Shown: piece after piece, positions 51,701 to 58,604 of the stretch
Layout: each line of letters starts with the position of its first letter
Position numbering within the stretch: position 1 is the stretch's first letter
Origin: Rhabdornis inornatus
Lineage: Eukaryota; Chordata; Aves; Passeriformes; Rhabdornithidae
Length of the DNA: 64,000 bases
Assembly (NCBI GenBank): GCA_013397075.1
Contig: VWZS01004363.1
Span: 886,129 to 950,128 of the forward strand
Direction of reading: 5' to 3'
Translations under genes and position numbers: made by a program
Notes under the pieces: generated by a model
Seen by the model: the letters and a program-made list of their open reading frames with translations, nothing else
What the model was told of the DNA's origin: nothing
Databases searched by the model: none

Positions 51701-53752
51701 AACTAATGGAAAGTTGGGGGTTTTGTTATATGTAAAGGGAAAGCGTTTAAACTCTGCTTATCTGTGAGGATGGCAGTTTGTGGCATAGCTTGTTATTTCA
51801 GAAGTCACTGCAAACTGCTGACTTGTGAATTACATACAATTATTACATGTGTTTCCTGCTACCTTTTACTTAAAAACATACTATTAAAACAGGAGGGAAA
51901 AAGCCTTACCTTCTGTTGTAGTTCCATTTTGTTAAATGCTTTCTCATCCTTTCAGATTTTTGCCACAGAGGGCACAAAGCTTGCTTCAGCTCTTCATGCT
52001 CTTTCGGATCAGGTGACGTATCTTATGACATCAGTGATACGGCTTAGAAGTTGTTTGTGCTTGTCTTCTCCCTCAACTTAATGTTGGAGTCTTTAACACA
52101 GTTATTTTGTCTTCTGGACCACATACCAGGTACATGATGATGAGAAGCCTTTGCTTTTGTTGGAGGCTGAAAAACTCATCTCTATGTGCAAGCAGCTCCA
52201 GATAACAGCTAAAGCTTCTGCTCAGGGTAAAAGTGCTACATTTACAAAGGTAAGGTAAAATTATATATAAAGTAGCACCTAAGTTGTTTTGAAATAAAGT
52301 AATTTACTGATTTATGCTCCAGTTAAAATATGGAACTAGGTTGCAGAAGTACTGTAATCCACTAGAACTCCACTAAGATAAATAGGAATTGTAATTAGGT
52401 GTACCTCAGTATGGACTTCAGGGATCAAAATTTTAAGGAAGATAATATGTATTTCCACCACTGTAATAATTACTTTTTTACTGTTACTGATGCTTAACAT
52501 ACATGTAACAAATTCCAAACCCCCAACTCCACTACTGAAACACATTTGCTTCTCAGTAGGTAGCCTCTACCCAGGACTGCACAGATTTTTTTCCAATATT
52601 CGTCTTTGCTTTAAATAACTACATAGACAGCTGCCGTGAAAGTTTAATCACTGTTAATACAAGAAGTAGATCTGCAAAGATCAGATGGGATCGGTATCCC
52701 TGAGCCAGCAGTGGTCAGTGTGAGCAAGACCATTTCCATGCACCTGGATGTTTGTTTCCAGTTGGCTGTAGAAAAGGTGTTTGAGTTTTAGAGCAAGGTG
52801 TGAAACTGGCTAAAGCATGCAAGCTGCTCTGAACCAAACTGAGTACCTTGGGGCTACTGTGTGGTTTGTTTTACACTCTCTAAATTAAATAGGAACTCCA
52901 GTCTGTTTCTACAGTGATGTATCAGTACATAGCAGTAACAGATTCTCAAATTCATTTTCAAGGGCTCAGACTTGTGACCTGTGCTGAGTGTTAAGATTTA
53001 AGATAGCTTTTAGTGTAACATTGAACTAAGGCTTAGATGATGCATGGCTTTCTAAATCATGCTGGCTAGACATAAAACAAAAGGAGAACCGTGAAGAATT
53101 GTGATTATTCATACTTAGATCATAAGAACCCCTTTCTAAGAGACTTCTGTTACTGTTTAATATATTATTAGTAGTTCATTGATAGGATGTGTCTGCATCA
53201 TAGCTCAAGTCGTGCTTAACAGAAAGAATGCTCTCGTAGTATAAAGAGAAATTTTTTAAAATGTGGGCAAACCCATTTGATTAGGAGATACTTCAAAAGG
53301 ATGAGTATTACTTAACTGAGCTCAAAGCAGATCACCATCTCATGCCAAAAACAACTGCCTAACACAAGTATTGAGTGGTACTACTCTGCTATTAATTGTC
53401 TTGTTTAGGTTGATGCATGCATTCTGAAAACAAGGAATGTGATGACTCTGTTATGTCAACTTCTTCCACTTTGCTGCAAATTACTGAGGAAGGTGAATAT
53501 TTGCTTTATCTGCACTATTAGAAGTTTTGGGGTTTGTTTGGTTGGGTTGGTTGGTTGGTTTTAAGAATTCTTTCTTATATACATACACAGAATAAAGTGG
53601 GAAATGGTTGTCTTAAGCCTGCTCCACCATGGAAAGAAGACCGAATACGAACTGGTACAAATGCACGTACTCCAGAAAGAAGAGTGGACACACTTGGCAT
53701 CAAGTCTTTAGAAAATCATGTAACAAACATGACGTTTTTAGAGAGCAAGTAA
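18605..53752 (+). CDS. CTNNAL1: CTNNAL1 (alpha-catulin), exons 2-19, 5' partial
   Basis: Eighteen coding exons read in one continuous frame of 721 residues plus TAA. Exons: 18605-18794, 24753-24940, 29672-29791, 31951-32040, 32349-32519, 33550-33750, 35566-35652, 38674-38832, 40223-40315, 40626-40776, 46816-46853, 50021-50071, 50170-50324, 51112-51160, 51956-52012, 52130-52249, 53409-53492, 53591-53752. Every intron is GT-AG. The translation matches vertebrate alpha-catulin closely (e.g. QAIQRVGQAVNLAVGRF, VFCEAWESQ, EKWEDQENEIVQ). Family knowledge: a cytosolic vinculin/alpha-catenin homologue made of helical bundles, reported to scaffold Rho-GEF signalling and to bind dystrobrevin. Exon 1, with the start codon, should lie before position 1; human CTNNAL1 is about 734 residues with 19 exons as I recall, which fits. 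The last exon gives a longer C-terminal tail than I remember for mammals. Confidence 0.96.
20858..20939. repeat. 16-bp perfect inverted repeat with nested stem
   Basis: TCTCAGAAATTGAGAT at 20858-20873 is the exact reverse complement of ATCTCAATTTCTGAGA at 20924-20939. Inside, TTTTTGT and ACAAAAA can form a second stem. Function unknown. Confidence 0.85.
21472..22760 (-). mobile_element. CR1 LINE copy reaching into ORF2 (about 1.3 kb)
   Basis: Reverse orientation. It starts with the CR1 3' end (AATCACAGAATAACTGAAG) and continues through ATCCAGGGAATATTGACTCC, CCCCAGAGGAACACCGCTGG and GGAGGCTGATGTGAGGCTGA. These match the RT coding part of CR1. The far boundary is approximate. Frames are broken. 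Confidence 0.8.
24753..24940 (+). CDS. CTNNAL1: CTNNAL1 exon 3
   Basis: 188 nt, with a long pyrimidine tract before the TAG acceptor and a GTATTT donor. It encodes residues 64-126 (GETIAQLTDV to IITSRNK), completing the split Gly codon. The TDKTGVVKAARLLLSSVTKVL stretch is typical of the vinculin/alpha-catenin N-terminal bundle. Confidence 0.96.
24941..29671 (+). other. CTNNAL1: CTNNAL1 intron 3
   Basis: 4.7 kb. One reverse-orientation CR1 copy (26266-26845) lies in otherwise unique AT-rich sequence. A T-rich stretch occurs near 27297-27342. Confidence 0.85.
26266..26845 (-). mobile_element. CR1 LINE copy (about 580 bp)
   Basis: Reverse-orientation CR1: TTGGAAGGGACCCAAGTCCT, CCATGTGCCTGAGAGCACTG, CTTCCCTGGGGAACCTATTC, GATCAGTGCCTGCCCTTCCT, and downstream CCCAGCACTCAAGGTGAGGC. 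Same subfamily as the copy at 62785-63232. Confidence 0.92.
29672..29791 (+). CDS. CTNNAL1: CTNNAL1 exon 4
   Basis: 120 nt, phase 0 at both ends, acceptor TCTTGCAG, donor GTAAGT. It encodes residues 127-166 (VLATMEQLEKV to LTGDRQN), including FVQIFSQFGNEMVEFAHL, which is near-identical to mammalian alpha-catulin. Confidence 0.96.
29792..31950 (+). other. CTNNAL1: CTNNAL1 intron 4
   Basis: 2.2 kb, no gene or named repeat. It contains a T run followed by a short TTA microsatellite at about 30217-30242. Confidence 0.85.
31951..32040 (+). CDS. CTNNAL1: CTNNAL1 exon 5
   Basis: 90 nt, phase 0, acceptor GTGTTTAG, donor GTGGGT. It encodes residues 167-196 (DLKDEKKKARMAAS to LLTASK). The reading frame stays open past the donor to 32172, but that extension is intronic, because exon 6 continues the family match exactly. 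Confidence 0.95.
32041..33549 (+). other. CTNNAL1: CTNNAL1 introns 5 and 6 (flanking exon 6)
   Basis: Introns of 308 bp (32041-32348) and 1030 bp (32520-33549), interrupted only by exon 6. AT-rich; I see no repeat or gene. Confidence 0.85.
32349..32519 (+). CDS. CTNNAL1: CTNNAL1 exon 6
   Basis: 171 nt, phase 0, acceptor TTTAAAAAG (pyrimidine tract interrupted by As), donor GTAAGA. It encodes residues 197-253 (TCLRHPDCESARINKDG to SGIREFK). The preceding intron is only 308 bp. Confidence 0.95.
33550..33750 (+). CDS. CTNNAL1: CTNNAL1 exon 7
   Basis: 201 nt, phase 0, acceptor CTTTTTCAG, donor GTAAGA. It encodes residues 254-320 (NKVEGLRENLYFLSKENL to LVSVWMQA). EDFTDSAYTSHEHRE is a diagnostic alpha-catulin segment. 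Confidence 0.96.
33751..35565 (+). other. CTNNAL1: CTNNAL1 intron 7
   Basis: 1.8 kb, unique AT-rich sequence. The only structure noticed is an imperfect hairpin at 34961-35009. Confidence 0.85.
34961..35009. repeat. Imperfect hairpin (11-bp outer and 5-bp inner stem)
   Basis: TGAAAATACTT (34961-34971) pairs exactly with AAGTATTTTCA (34999-35009). ATGCA/TGCAT pair inside after a small asymmetric loop. In CTNNAL1 intron 7. Confidence 0.7.
35566..35652 (+). CDS. CTNNAL1: CTNNAL1 exon 8
   Basis: 87 nt, phase 0, acceptor TTTGTAG, donor GTAAGT. It encodes residues 321-349 (QNQKTKDLMEDLEVAIL to NELKRE), a charged helical segment between the N-terminal and central bundles. It is less conserved than its neighbours. 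Confidence 0.93.
35653..38673 (+). other. CTNNAL1: CTNNAL1 intron 8
   Basis: 3.0 kb without recognisable repeats or exons. It contains a 10-bp perfect stem-loop at 36743-36767. Confidence 0.85.
36743..36767. repeat. 10-bp perfect stem-loop
   Basis: TTCCAAAGTG, loop GCATT, then CACTTTGGAA, in CTNNAL1 intron 8. Confidence 0.8.
38674..38832 (+). CDS. CTNNAL1: CTNNAL1 exon 9
   Basis: 159 nt, phase 0, acceptor TGTTCAAG, donor GTGAGT. It encodes residues 350-402 (VHNAATSLAADLLKYH to LSEQKEQLVE). The VLKALKITGVEGNLEAVAEY segment is a strong family match. Confidence 0.96.
38833..40222 (+). other. CTNNAL1: CTNNAL1 intron 9
   Basis: 1.4 kb, nothing recognised apart from an A12-13 run near 39729. Confidence 0.85.
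40223..40315 (+). CDS. CTNNAL1: CTNNAL1 exon 10
   Basis: 93 nt, phase 0, acceptor AATAATTCAG, donor GTATGT. It encodes residues 403-433 (MCRLLRHVSGTEPLEI to FQVTGPQ). The initial ATG is internal to the protein and is not a start codon. Confidence 0.96.
40626..40776 (+). CDS. CTNNAL1: CTNNAL1 exon 11
   Basis: 151 nt, acceptor TTTGTCCAG, donor GTAAGA. It encodes residues 434-483 plus the first base of a Gly codon (IISAAETLALHPSSKIAKEN to INDVFEGRR), one of the best conserved parts of the protein. Confidence 0.96.
40777..46815 (+). other. CTNNAL1: CTNNAL1 intron 11
   Basis: 6.0 kb, the largest fully contained intron with no clear CR1. It holds TA/CA-type micro-repeats (about 41240-41265 and 42420-42460), a T-rich G/T tract (41845-41885) and a purine-rich stretch (44595-44765). 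No exon was found. Confidence 0.85.
46816..46853 (+). CDS. CTNNAL1: CTNNAL1 exon 12 (38-nt microexon)
   Basis: 38 nt, acceptor TTCATAG, donor GTAAGT. It enters in phase 1 and leaves in phase 0, encoding residues 484-496 (GEKRVYLSLPRPG). It sits alone between a 6.0-kb and a 3.2-kb intron. Skipping it would shift the frame. The match to the mammalian YLSLP segment supports the call despite its length. Confidence 0.92.
46854..50020 (+). other. CTNNAL1: CTNNAL1 intron 12
   Basis: 3.2 kb. It contains a 23-bp AT-rich palindrome (47717-47739) and a locally GC-richer patch (48130-48280) with an open frame on the - strand that I do not recognise. Confidence 0.85.
47717..47739. repeat. 23-bp AT-rich palindrome
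   Basis: TTTATAAATAC, one central A, then GTATTTATAAA. Located in CTNNAL1 intron 12. Confidence 0.85.
50021..50071 (+). CDS. CTNNAL1: CTNNAL1 exon 13
   Basis: 51 nt, phase 0 at both ends, acceptor TTGAAACAG, donor GTAAGA. It encodes residues 497-513 (KHNANLKALKPVKLDTE). A 51-nt symmetric exon could be skipped without changing frame; the sequence alone does not show whether that happens. Confidence 0.93.
50170..50324 (+). CDS. CTNNAL1: CTNNAL1 exon 14
   Basis: 155 nt, acceptor ATTTACAG, donor GTAATA. It encodes residues 514-564 plus two bases of an Arg codon (EQAKIAKLGLELHLLTSD to YSMYLFTR). It matches the conserved EKWEDQENEIVQ...MSSMAYS region of the C-terminal vinculin-homology domain. 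The preceding intron is 98 bp. Confidence 0.96.
50989..51016. repeat. 12-bp perfect hairpin, 4-nt loop
   Basis: TTTACAGTTCAC, loop TGGT, then GTGAACTGTAAA. In CTNNAL1 intron 14, about 95 bp before exon 15. Confidence 0.9.
51112..51160 (+). CDS. CTNNAL1: CTNNAL1 exon 15
   Basis: 49 nt, acceptor TTTCCCACAG, donor GTAATG. It completes the split Arg codon and encodes residues 565-581 (RGEGLLKTTQDLFHQAE). RGEGxLKT is a conserved turn of the alpha-catenin/vinculin C-terminal region. Confidence 0.94.
51956..52012 (+). CDS. CTNNAL1: CTNNAL1 exon 16
   Basis: 57 nt, phase 0, acceptor CCTTTCAG, donor GTGACG. It encodes residues 582-600 (IFATEGTKLASALHALSDQ). The following intron is only 117 bp. Confidence 0.93.
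52130..52249 (+). CDS. CTNNAL1: CTNNAL1 exon 17
   Basis: 120 nt, phase 0, acceptor CATACCAG, donor GTAAGG. It encodes residues 601-640 (VHDDEKPLLLLEAEKLIS to KSATFTK), a helical segment matching the mammalian DDDKLMLLLEINKLI region. Confidence 0.93.
52250..53408 (+). other. CTNNAL1: CTNNAL1 intron 17
   Basis: 1.16 kb between exons 17 and 18. No repeat, exon or RNA gene recognised. Confidence 0.85.
53409..53492 (+). CDS. CTNNAL1: CTNNAL1 exon 18
   Basis: 84 nt, phase 0, acceptor TTGTTTAG, donor GTGAAT. It encodes residues 641-668 (VDACILKTRNVMTLLCQ to CCKLLRK), the final recognisable helix of the vinculin-homology fold. Confidence 0.93.
53538..53562 (+). repeat. Short GGTT microsatellite in the 98-bp intron 18
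   Basis: TTTGGTTGGGTTGGTTGGTT-type repeat inside the very short intron 53493-53590 that precedes the terminal CTNNAL1 exon. Confidence 0.75.
53591..53752 (+). CDS. CTNNAL1: CTNNAL1 terminal exon 19
   Basis: 162 nt ending in TAA at 53750-53752, acceptor ATACACAG. It encodes residues 669-721 (NKVGNGCLKPAPPWKEDR to NMTFLESK). The tail is rich in basic residues and proline, and I cannot align it to the mammalian C-terminus I remember, which is about 20 residues and ends in SKT. The frame and acceptor support it, but the exact last exon should be confirmed with RNA. Confidence 0.82.
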   Translation, partial: NKVGNGCLKPAPPWKEDRIRTGTNARTPERRVDTLGIKSLENHVTNMTFLESK

Positions 53753-54867
53753 TTGTAGCACTGAGAAATGCAGGAACTCCCATTTGAAAATAACACTTGC
53801 TGAAGTTTCAATACTGCTTTCATTTGTGGAAAGTCAAGCCAGGTTAATTTGATATAAAACTGTTGATCTTTGTCACATCTAACAGATGCCCCATTACTTT
53901 GCCATTAAAACACCAGCTAGTCTAAATGTTCTATATTTTTATAATGTGAATGCTTTTCCTATGCTCACTATTGATACTGATTTTGTAATTAATGCTTATG
54001 AATGTCTTAATGGATGTGTCAACCCAAAGATGCTGCTAGCAGACATTTTATGTAAAGACCCCTGTGCTGCATATGCTATATGTAACACTACTGTTGAAGT
54101 CTGTAAACTCATCTCTGGCCTATTTCAGCCTATGTGTTTGATAAAGCAGAATCAGGAATATAGTCTGAAAGGTGGTGGCCTGAAGCACTGAAATGTTACC
54201 TTAGTTACAAGTTACATCTGCAATGAAGTTGTCCTAGGAAAAAAAAACCCTCTTTCAATAGCTGCACCCCTGAATTTTAATCTTGACATGATTCATCTCT
54301 ACAAAAAGTGTATTTCTAAGTGATTAATAGTCTTGACTCAAACCCTTTTTCTTTTACCCTATTTGTAGATGGCAGTTGTTGCTTTCTTTTTTATTAAAAC
54401 TTATTGAGCAGAATTTGAGTTGCCTGTAGAACCACTGAAGTATTATGCAGACTTGATATTATGCCATCTAAAATTTAAGAAAATAGATACTGATTATTGC
54501 AAAATTCTGTACAAAGGGCATTATTTGATTTCAGGATACCATGAAAATACAACTTGGTGTGAAATATGTATTTTCAAGTTCATCTGCTCTTTGTACATAG
54601 GCTTTTGTTGCATTTTTATTTTCCATTTACCTGTGTCAAACTCCGTACTGTATTAGTTAGCTAAATTACATGATAGCTAAATGCTGTGGTTTTTCTAGAT
54701 GTACTATGCTTGCATTAAGCAGAAGCAAAGCTGATCGTGGAACTTAAAAATCTCCAACATGTCATTCTGAGCTTACTTAAAATCCTGTAGTGCTAGAATT
54801 CAGAGAAAAAGAAAAACTTTAGGTCAAGTTTTTACAGAAATTTTAATATACAAACTATTTGAACTGG

Positions 54868-54873
54868 TTTATT
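54868..54873 (-). terminator. ABITRAM: Candidate ABITRAM poly(A) signal (AATAAA on - strand)
   Basis: TTTATT on the + strand, 134 nt beyond the ABITRAM stop codon. This is the first canonical hexamer downstream of that gene. A second lies at 54615-54620. Confidence 0.5.
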
Positions 54874-54953
54874 CTTTTATGAATCAAGGAGTTTAGTTCC
54901 ACTTTTAAAAACTGGCACTGGGCCTTTTCAATACTATAAAACTCACAGTGTAC

Positions 54954-54959
54954 AATAAA
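54954..54959 (+). terminator. CTNNAL1: Candidate CTNNAL1 poly(A) signal (AATAAA)
   Basis: Canonical AATAAA, 1.2 kb after the stop. Weaker ATTAAA hexamers occur earlier, at 53904 and 54393, so shorter 3' ends are possible. Use of any of them is inferred. Confidence 0.45.
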
Positions 54960-55006
54960 AGTCACTCATTTAGTATCGAACACAGACAGGAAGTGTAGAA
55001 TTGATT

Positions 55007-55135
55007 TCATGAAGCAGAACTGCGGCGTTTCAACAAAACTTCCTCGTACTCCTTCTGCGTCAGAAGTCCCTGAGTTATACTCTTGCTTTCTTCAAATTTG
55101 GGTAGAACCACTGCAATGTACCCCTCAGTTGATGG
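55007..55135 (-). CDS. ABITRAM: ABITRAM exon 6 (terminal)
   Basis: 129 nt including the TGA stop, acceptor GCATTTTAG. It encodes 42 residues from PSTEGYIAVVLPKFEESK to LLKRRSSAS, the most conserved C-terminal segment of the family. Confidence 0.95.
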   Translation of the reverse strand, partial: PSTEGYIAVVLPKFEESKSITQGLLTQKEYEEVLLKRRSSAS

Positions 55136-58100
55136 CTAAAATGCGAGACTGAAGTTAGCAGTGAAATAAAAGCTGAAAAATAAGGAACAAGAAAGTGTCT
55201 TACCTTTTCTTGCAGAAGAGCTGGATTACTAAGGATGTTCTCATTCACTTCTATCAGCCGCCCTCGTATGCAACTGCAAAAGTGTTCGGATTCTATAGAG
55301 GCGTGTGGTATGTCAAGGGAAGAAAAGAATGGGAAAATCCTTACCTGTAAATGGTGTATTCCTCTCCATCTGATGAAGATATCCTGCACAGAGGGGCAAG
55401 TTCTGTTAAAAACTGAGCTCCCTGCATTTGGAAAATAAACAGACATGGCTGTAGTTTTAATTACAAAGGGCTTGTAAAAATATTACCATTTGCAATGTCT
55501 AAAAGGAAGGATGTGTGATAGTTATGGGTCATTCCAAGTTCCAGAACTGTGCTTCCCTACAGAAGGGAAGATGCCAACTTAGTTATATGCACAAATCAAG
55601 TGGAAGCTTGTGACAAGCTTACAGATTTAGTCATAATTAAGTTTCTTGCAGATTAGCAAATTTCTATTTTGATGAGACTAAAGACAGGGGAGAGAGGAGA
55701 GAAACGGCACCATAAGCAAGTTAAACTGCACCTTCAAAAACCCACCACACTGAACTGGCACATCCACTATCCATATCTTCTTGAAAAAAACAGTAGTCTC
55801 CAAATCCTTTACATCTTCTTGGAAATAAATTTTTAGTATTTCAGGGAGTATTTTAGTATTTCATGCCCCTCTGTACCCTACAAAAAAAAATTACTAGAAG
55901 CAAGTGGGTTTGACCAACACTGGAAACCACCTTGCAGTGCTGTAGGAGCACTGTAAGACCCTGGCTGGGACAGGCAGACAGGCACCTCTTGAGGAAGTCT
56001 AAACTCTTCAAGTGCAGAGGGCCTCGTTGTAAATTAAATACAAAAGTAAGCTGCTGGCTTTCTATCCAAGAAATGAGAGAAAGATCTCAGGCAGTGTGAG
56101 AGATTAAAATGAAAACTAAGGAAATCAAAAAGCCATACCCTTTTTGACTTCCCAGAGACTTTATTCTGAAGTCTGCTACAGTTTGCACTGATTTGGTAAT
56201 TAATGTTTTTAATTGTTTTCCCACTTTGAAGAAGAGGGTGGGCTTCTGCCAAAGTGATGACACAGATTCTGGAAAAAAAAAAAAAGGCAGTTATTCCACT
56301 GTAGTTGTAAGAAGTACCTTTGTGCTCTAAGCAAGTCCCACAACCTTCTCTGCCTATCTTATTTGACACCTGATGTCAAAACTGACAAACTGACTGAAAA
56401 TGGCATTCTGACCTAAAGCCACTCCCATAGGAAATGCTTCATTTTGAGATACCAAACAGGACTGTCAAAAGCCTCACACTTCTTACTGAAACAGAACCAC
56501 TGCTTTTGAATAAGCCAGTGCTGTTCTATCAGTGCTGTACCCCATGAGAGCATGGTTGGCTCATTTTAGCCAGTAGCTAAAGTAGGTACTCACACTAAGA
56601 CAAACAAGTAATGCACGGTGTACTTCTGTCACAAAATGTAACACAAAGCAGTGTTTCTCAACACCTAAGGCCCTTTGTGGTGAACAATTAGAGCTGATGA
56701 ATCCTTCGGTGGTCCGGGCCTTAGTTAACTTGCTGCTTGCATTTCATTTTTATCTAAAGGAGTGTTATTTCTTACTATGACACTGGATAGTTTGAAACAA
56801 GCCCAGCTGAAGAGACTAGCTTATCCTAGAACCATGCCTAATGCACAGGCATGAACTTGCCAGTAAATTAAAAGAGTAGAAGCTATTCTGTTTGAGAGTA
56901 TAAAACCTAGAGCAAGCACCAGAATCAACAGAAGAGTGACGGCAGAGAAAACCAGGGCACAGAACCATATCTCTCCCTCTGGATACTGTATCCATCTCTG
57001 CACACTCCTCCTGGGGAGTTCTGGTTGCACAGCTCCCACAAGAGGGAGCTGGATCCTGGTGAATGAATCCAGCGTGTCCTAGCAGCAAAGCTACCTCTCT
57101 TCACCCCAGCCTCCTTCTAAGGGGAAGATGACAAATTATCTTTGAGCTGTCACCTGATGGAGCTGAGAGCTCACAAAACAAAAAATCAAGAGACAACTTT
57201 ACACTGCCTAGAAACAGCAAACTGAGCCACAGGCCCATACATAATAATGGTAAAATACTTTACAGAACATCTGCCTAAGCTGCTGTGGAACGCAAGGGTC
57301 TGGTATTTCAGAATTCAAAGTAGCAGAACAATCTTCTTAGACAATTGAACAAATCAATAGGATTTAAACTATTGTTTATATCAGACACCTGAAATTAGTA
57401 ACCTTATATTTAGTGTTCAGTACAAGTGGAAGGGTGTCCTTCCTTGCTGTTACTGTCACACCTGTTATTTGAAGGTACTCTGGTTTCCCTTTTGAAAGAA
57501 TTGAGGAAGAACTGCAGGAAACGGCCACAGAGAAGCTCCAACTCCAAAGGCTGCAGCGAGGTGATGGGTCTGCCCTGTGCCAAGCATGCCCTTCCGTTTA
57601 CTCCGAATTCTTAGAGCAGGCAACTCACCGGGAACACCGCCTCACCTTCCCTCAACCTATGAGCCACTGGCCCTGCCAGTTTTTCTGTGGACGGTAGTTA
57701 GGTTCTGTTCTTCCATCTGGGTCTAAACACCCCAGGAGTGCTCCTCCTGCCCTAACAGGCTGCATCAGGGGGAGGTAAGGTATGGAAGGAGACTCCACAT
57801 CAGGTACAGGTTGATTTGCTCCAAATCAGTGGATATCCAGCTACATCCGATCAGAAACAAGACACTTTACTATCTTGCCTTCACCATCATTAGTGCACAA
57901 ATGTACAAGGAAAAACAATTAAGTTTTATCTAGAAAAAGCTGAATGTTTGTTCAAACTGAAGGAGTTCTAAATCAAATTAAACAGACTTCTTCAAAATTT
58001 CATTATGGAAAGGCCTTTTGGAACGTTGCTCTTCTGCTACTGACGATCACAGAATCAATTAGGTTAGAAAAGTCCAGTCCTTCCATAAACACCCCTAGGG

Positions 58101-58604
58101 ACGGTGTATGGGGCCCTTTCAGCAGGAGAGGGTGCAAAGGAGCGAGGGCAGCACCACGGACACTGCTGAGCTGTACGAGGTGGGGTGTGAGGGGGAAGAG
58201 GCCAACCCTCATTGGAACAGTGATTAAAGGATGAGGAGGCCGATTTGTCATTCTCCCAGCCTCCCACCTTCCCGGACAACGCAGGCTCGCCCGGTGCTGT
58301 GTCCCAGGCCACCCCTGTCCATGTCCCGGCTGCTGCAGCCAGCGCCGCTCTCTCCGGGCGCTGGGCGAGGCCCGGGGCTGCGGCCCCACGCGGACCCCGA
58401 CCCCCGCCGCCACTCGCCTGTTGGAGTGCTGCAGCACGCAGAAGTCCTCGCACGGCCGCCCCTTCACGTCTGCAAGAGGGCACAAAGAGAAGTCAGGGCC
58501 CCGCCGCCGCCGCCCCGGCCCAGCCCGGCCCCGGCGGTACCTGGCTTGTACCAGCGTGTGAAGTAGCGCTCGGCGCCGCCCGGCCCCGCCGCCCCCTCAG
58601 CCAT
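55007..58604 (-). CDS. ABITRAM: ABITRAM (FAM206A/Simiate), complete coding region, six exons
   Basis: Six exons in transcript order: 58604-58541, 58469-58418, 56268-56139, 55421-55345, 55273-55204, 55135-55007; 522 nt, 173 residues plus TGA. The protein begins MAEGAAGPGGAERYFTRWYK and continues through LQHSNRICVITLAEAHPLLQ to LPKFEESKSITQGLL. This matches ABITRAM throughout (human is about 181 residues). Family knowledge: an actin-binding protein linked to filopodia and dendrite branching and to transcription in nuclear speckles. The start lies in a CpG island with G at -3 and +4. Four introns are GT-AG; the second appears to be GC-AG. Three introns are only about 70 bp. The gene is convergent with CTNNAL1 and downstream of SLC39A6 on the same strand. 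Confidence 0.95.
55204..55273 (-). CDS. ABITRAM: ABITRAM exon 5
   Basis: 70 nt, acceptor CTTTTGCAG, donor GTAAGA. It completes Ser and encodes CIRGRLIEVNENILSNPALL followed by QEK. It is flanked by introns of 71 and 68 bp. Confidence 0.95.
55345..55421 (-). CDS. ABITRAM: ABITRAM exon 4
   Basis: 77 nt, acceptor CAAATGCAG, donor GTAAGG. It encodes GAQFLTELAPLCRISSSDGE to EYTIY plus two bases of Ser. Confidence 0.95.
55422..56138 (-). other. ABITRAM: ABITRAM intron 3
   Basis: 717 bp, GT-AG (GTATGG donor, TGCAG acceptor). No repeat or additional exon seen. Confidence 0.85.
56139..56268 (-). CDS. ABITRAM: ABITRAM exon 3
   Basis: 130 nt, acceptor TTTTTTTTCCAG, donor GTATGG. It completes Arg and encodes ICVITLAEAHPLLQSGKTIK through NKVSGKSKR, near-identical to mammals. 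The preceding GC-AG intron is about 2.15 kb. Confidence 0.95.
56269..58417 (-). other. ABITRAM: ABITRAM intron 2
   Basis: 2.15 kb bounded by a GC donor and an AG acceptor. It contains a short CR1 3'-end fragment (58044-58095). Otherwise nothing recognised. Confidence 0.85.
58044..58095 (-). mobile_element. Short CR1 3'-end fragment
   Basis: GATCACAGAATCAATTAGGT followed by TAGAAAAGTCCAGTCC resembles the extreme CR1 3' end in reverse orientation. Only about 50 bp is recognisable. Confidence 0.5.
58418..58469 (-). CDS. ABITRAM: ABITRAM exon 2
   Basis: 52 nt, acceptor TCTTGCAG. It encodes DVKGRPCEDFCVLQHSN plus two bases of Arg. The exon ends CAACAG and is followed by GCGAGT, so the donor is GC rather than GT. 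The next exon supplies the A that completes AGA (Arg), matching HSNRICVI in the family. Confidence 0.92.
58541..58604 (-). CDS. ABITRAM: ABITRAM exon 1 (coding part)
   Basis: 64 nt from the ATG (CAT at 58602-58604 on the + strand) to a GTACCG donor. It encodes MAEGAAGPGGAERYFTRWYKP plus the first base of Asp. RYFTRWYKPDVKG across the first junction is the hallmark of the family, so the start is well placed. The N-terminus before RYFTRW is short and Gly/Ala-rich. Confidence 0.93.

Larger units (their letters stand above)
50325..51955 (+). other. CTNNAL1: CTNNAL1 introns 14 and 15 (flanking exon 15)
   Basis: Introns of 787 and 795 bp on either side of the 49-nt exon 15. Intron 14 carries a perfect 12-bp stem-loop at 50989-51016. 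Otherwise AT-rich and featureless. Confidence 0.85.
53753..54980 (+). other. CTNNAL1: CTNNAL1 3' UTR (putative)
   Basis: AT-rich sequence between the CTNNAL1 stop and the candidate AATAAA at 54954. It contains a 101-codon open frame at 53886-54191 with no recognisable family; I treat that as chance. The distal part overlaps the predicted ABITRAM 3' UTR on the other strand. The 3' boundary is inferred only from poly(A) signals. Confidence 0.55.

Noticed and set aside
53886..54191. 101-codon open frame after the CTNNAL1 stop
   Set aside because: It lies in the 3' UTR, matches no family I know, and its composition is that of AT-rich UTR.
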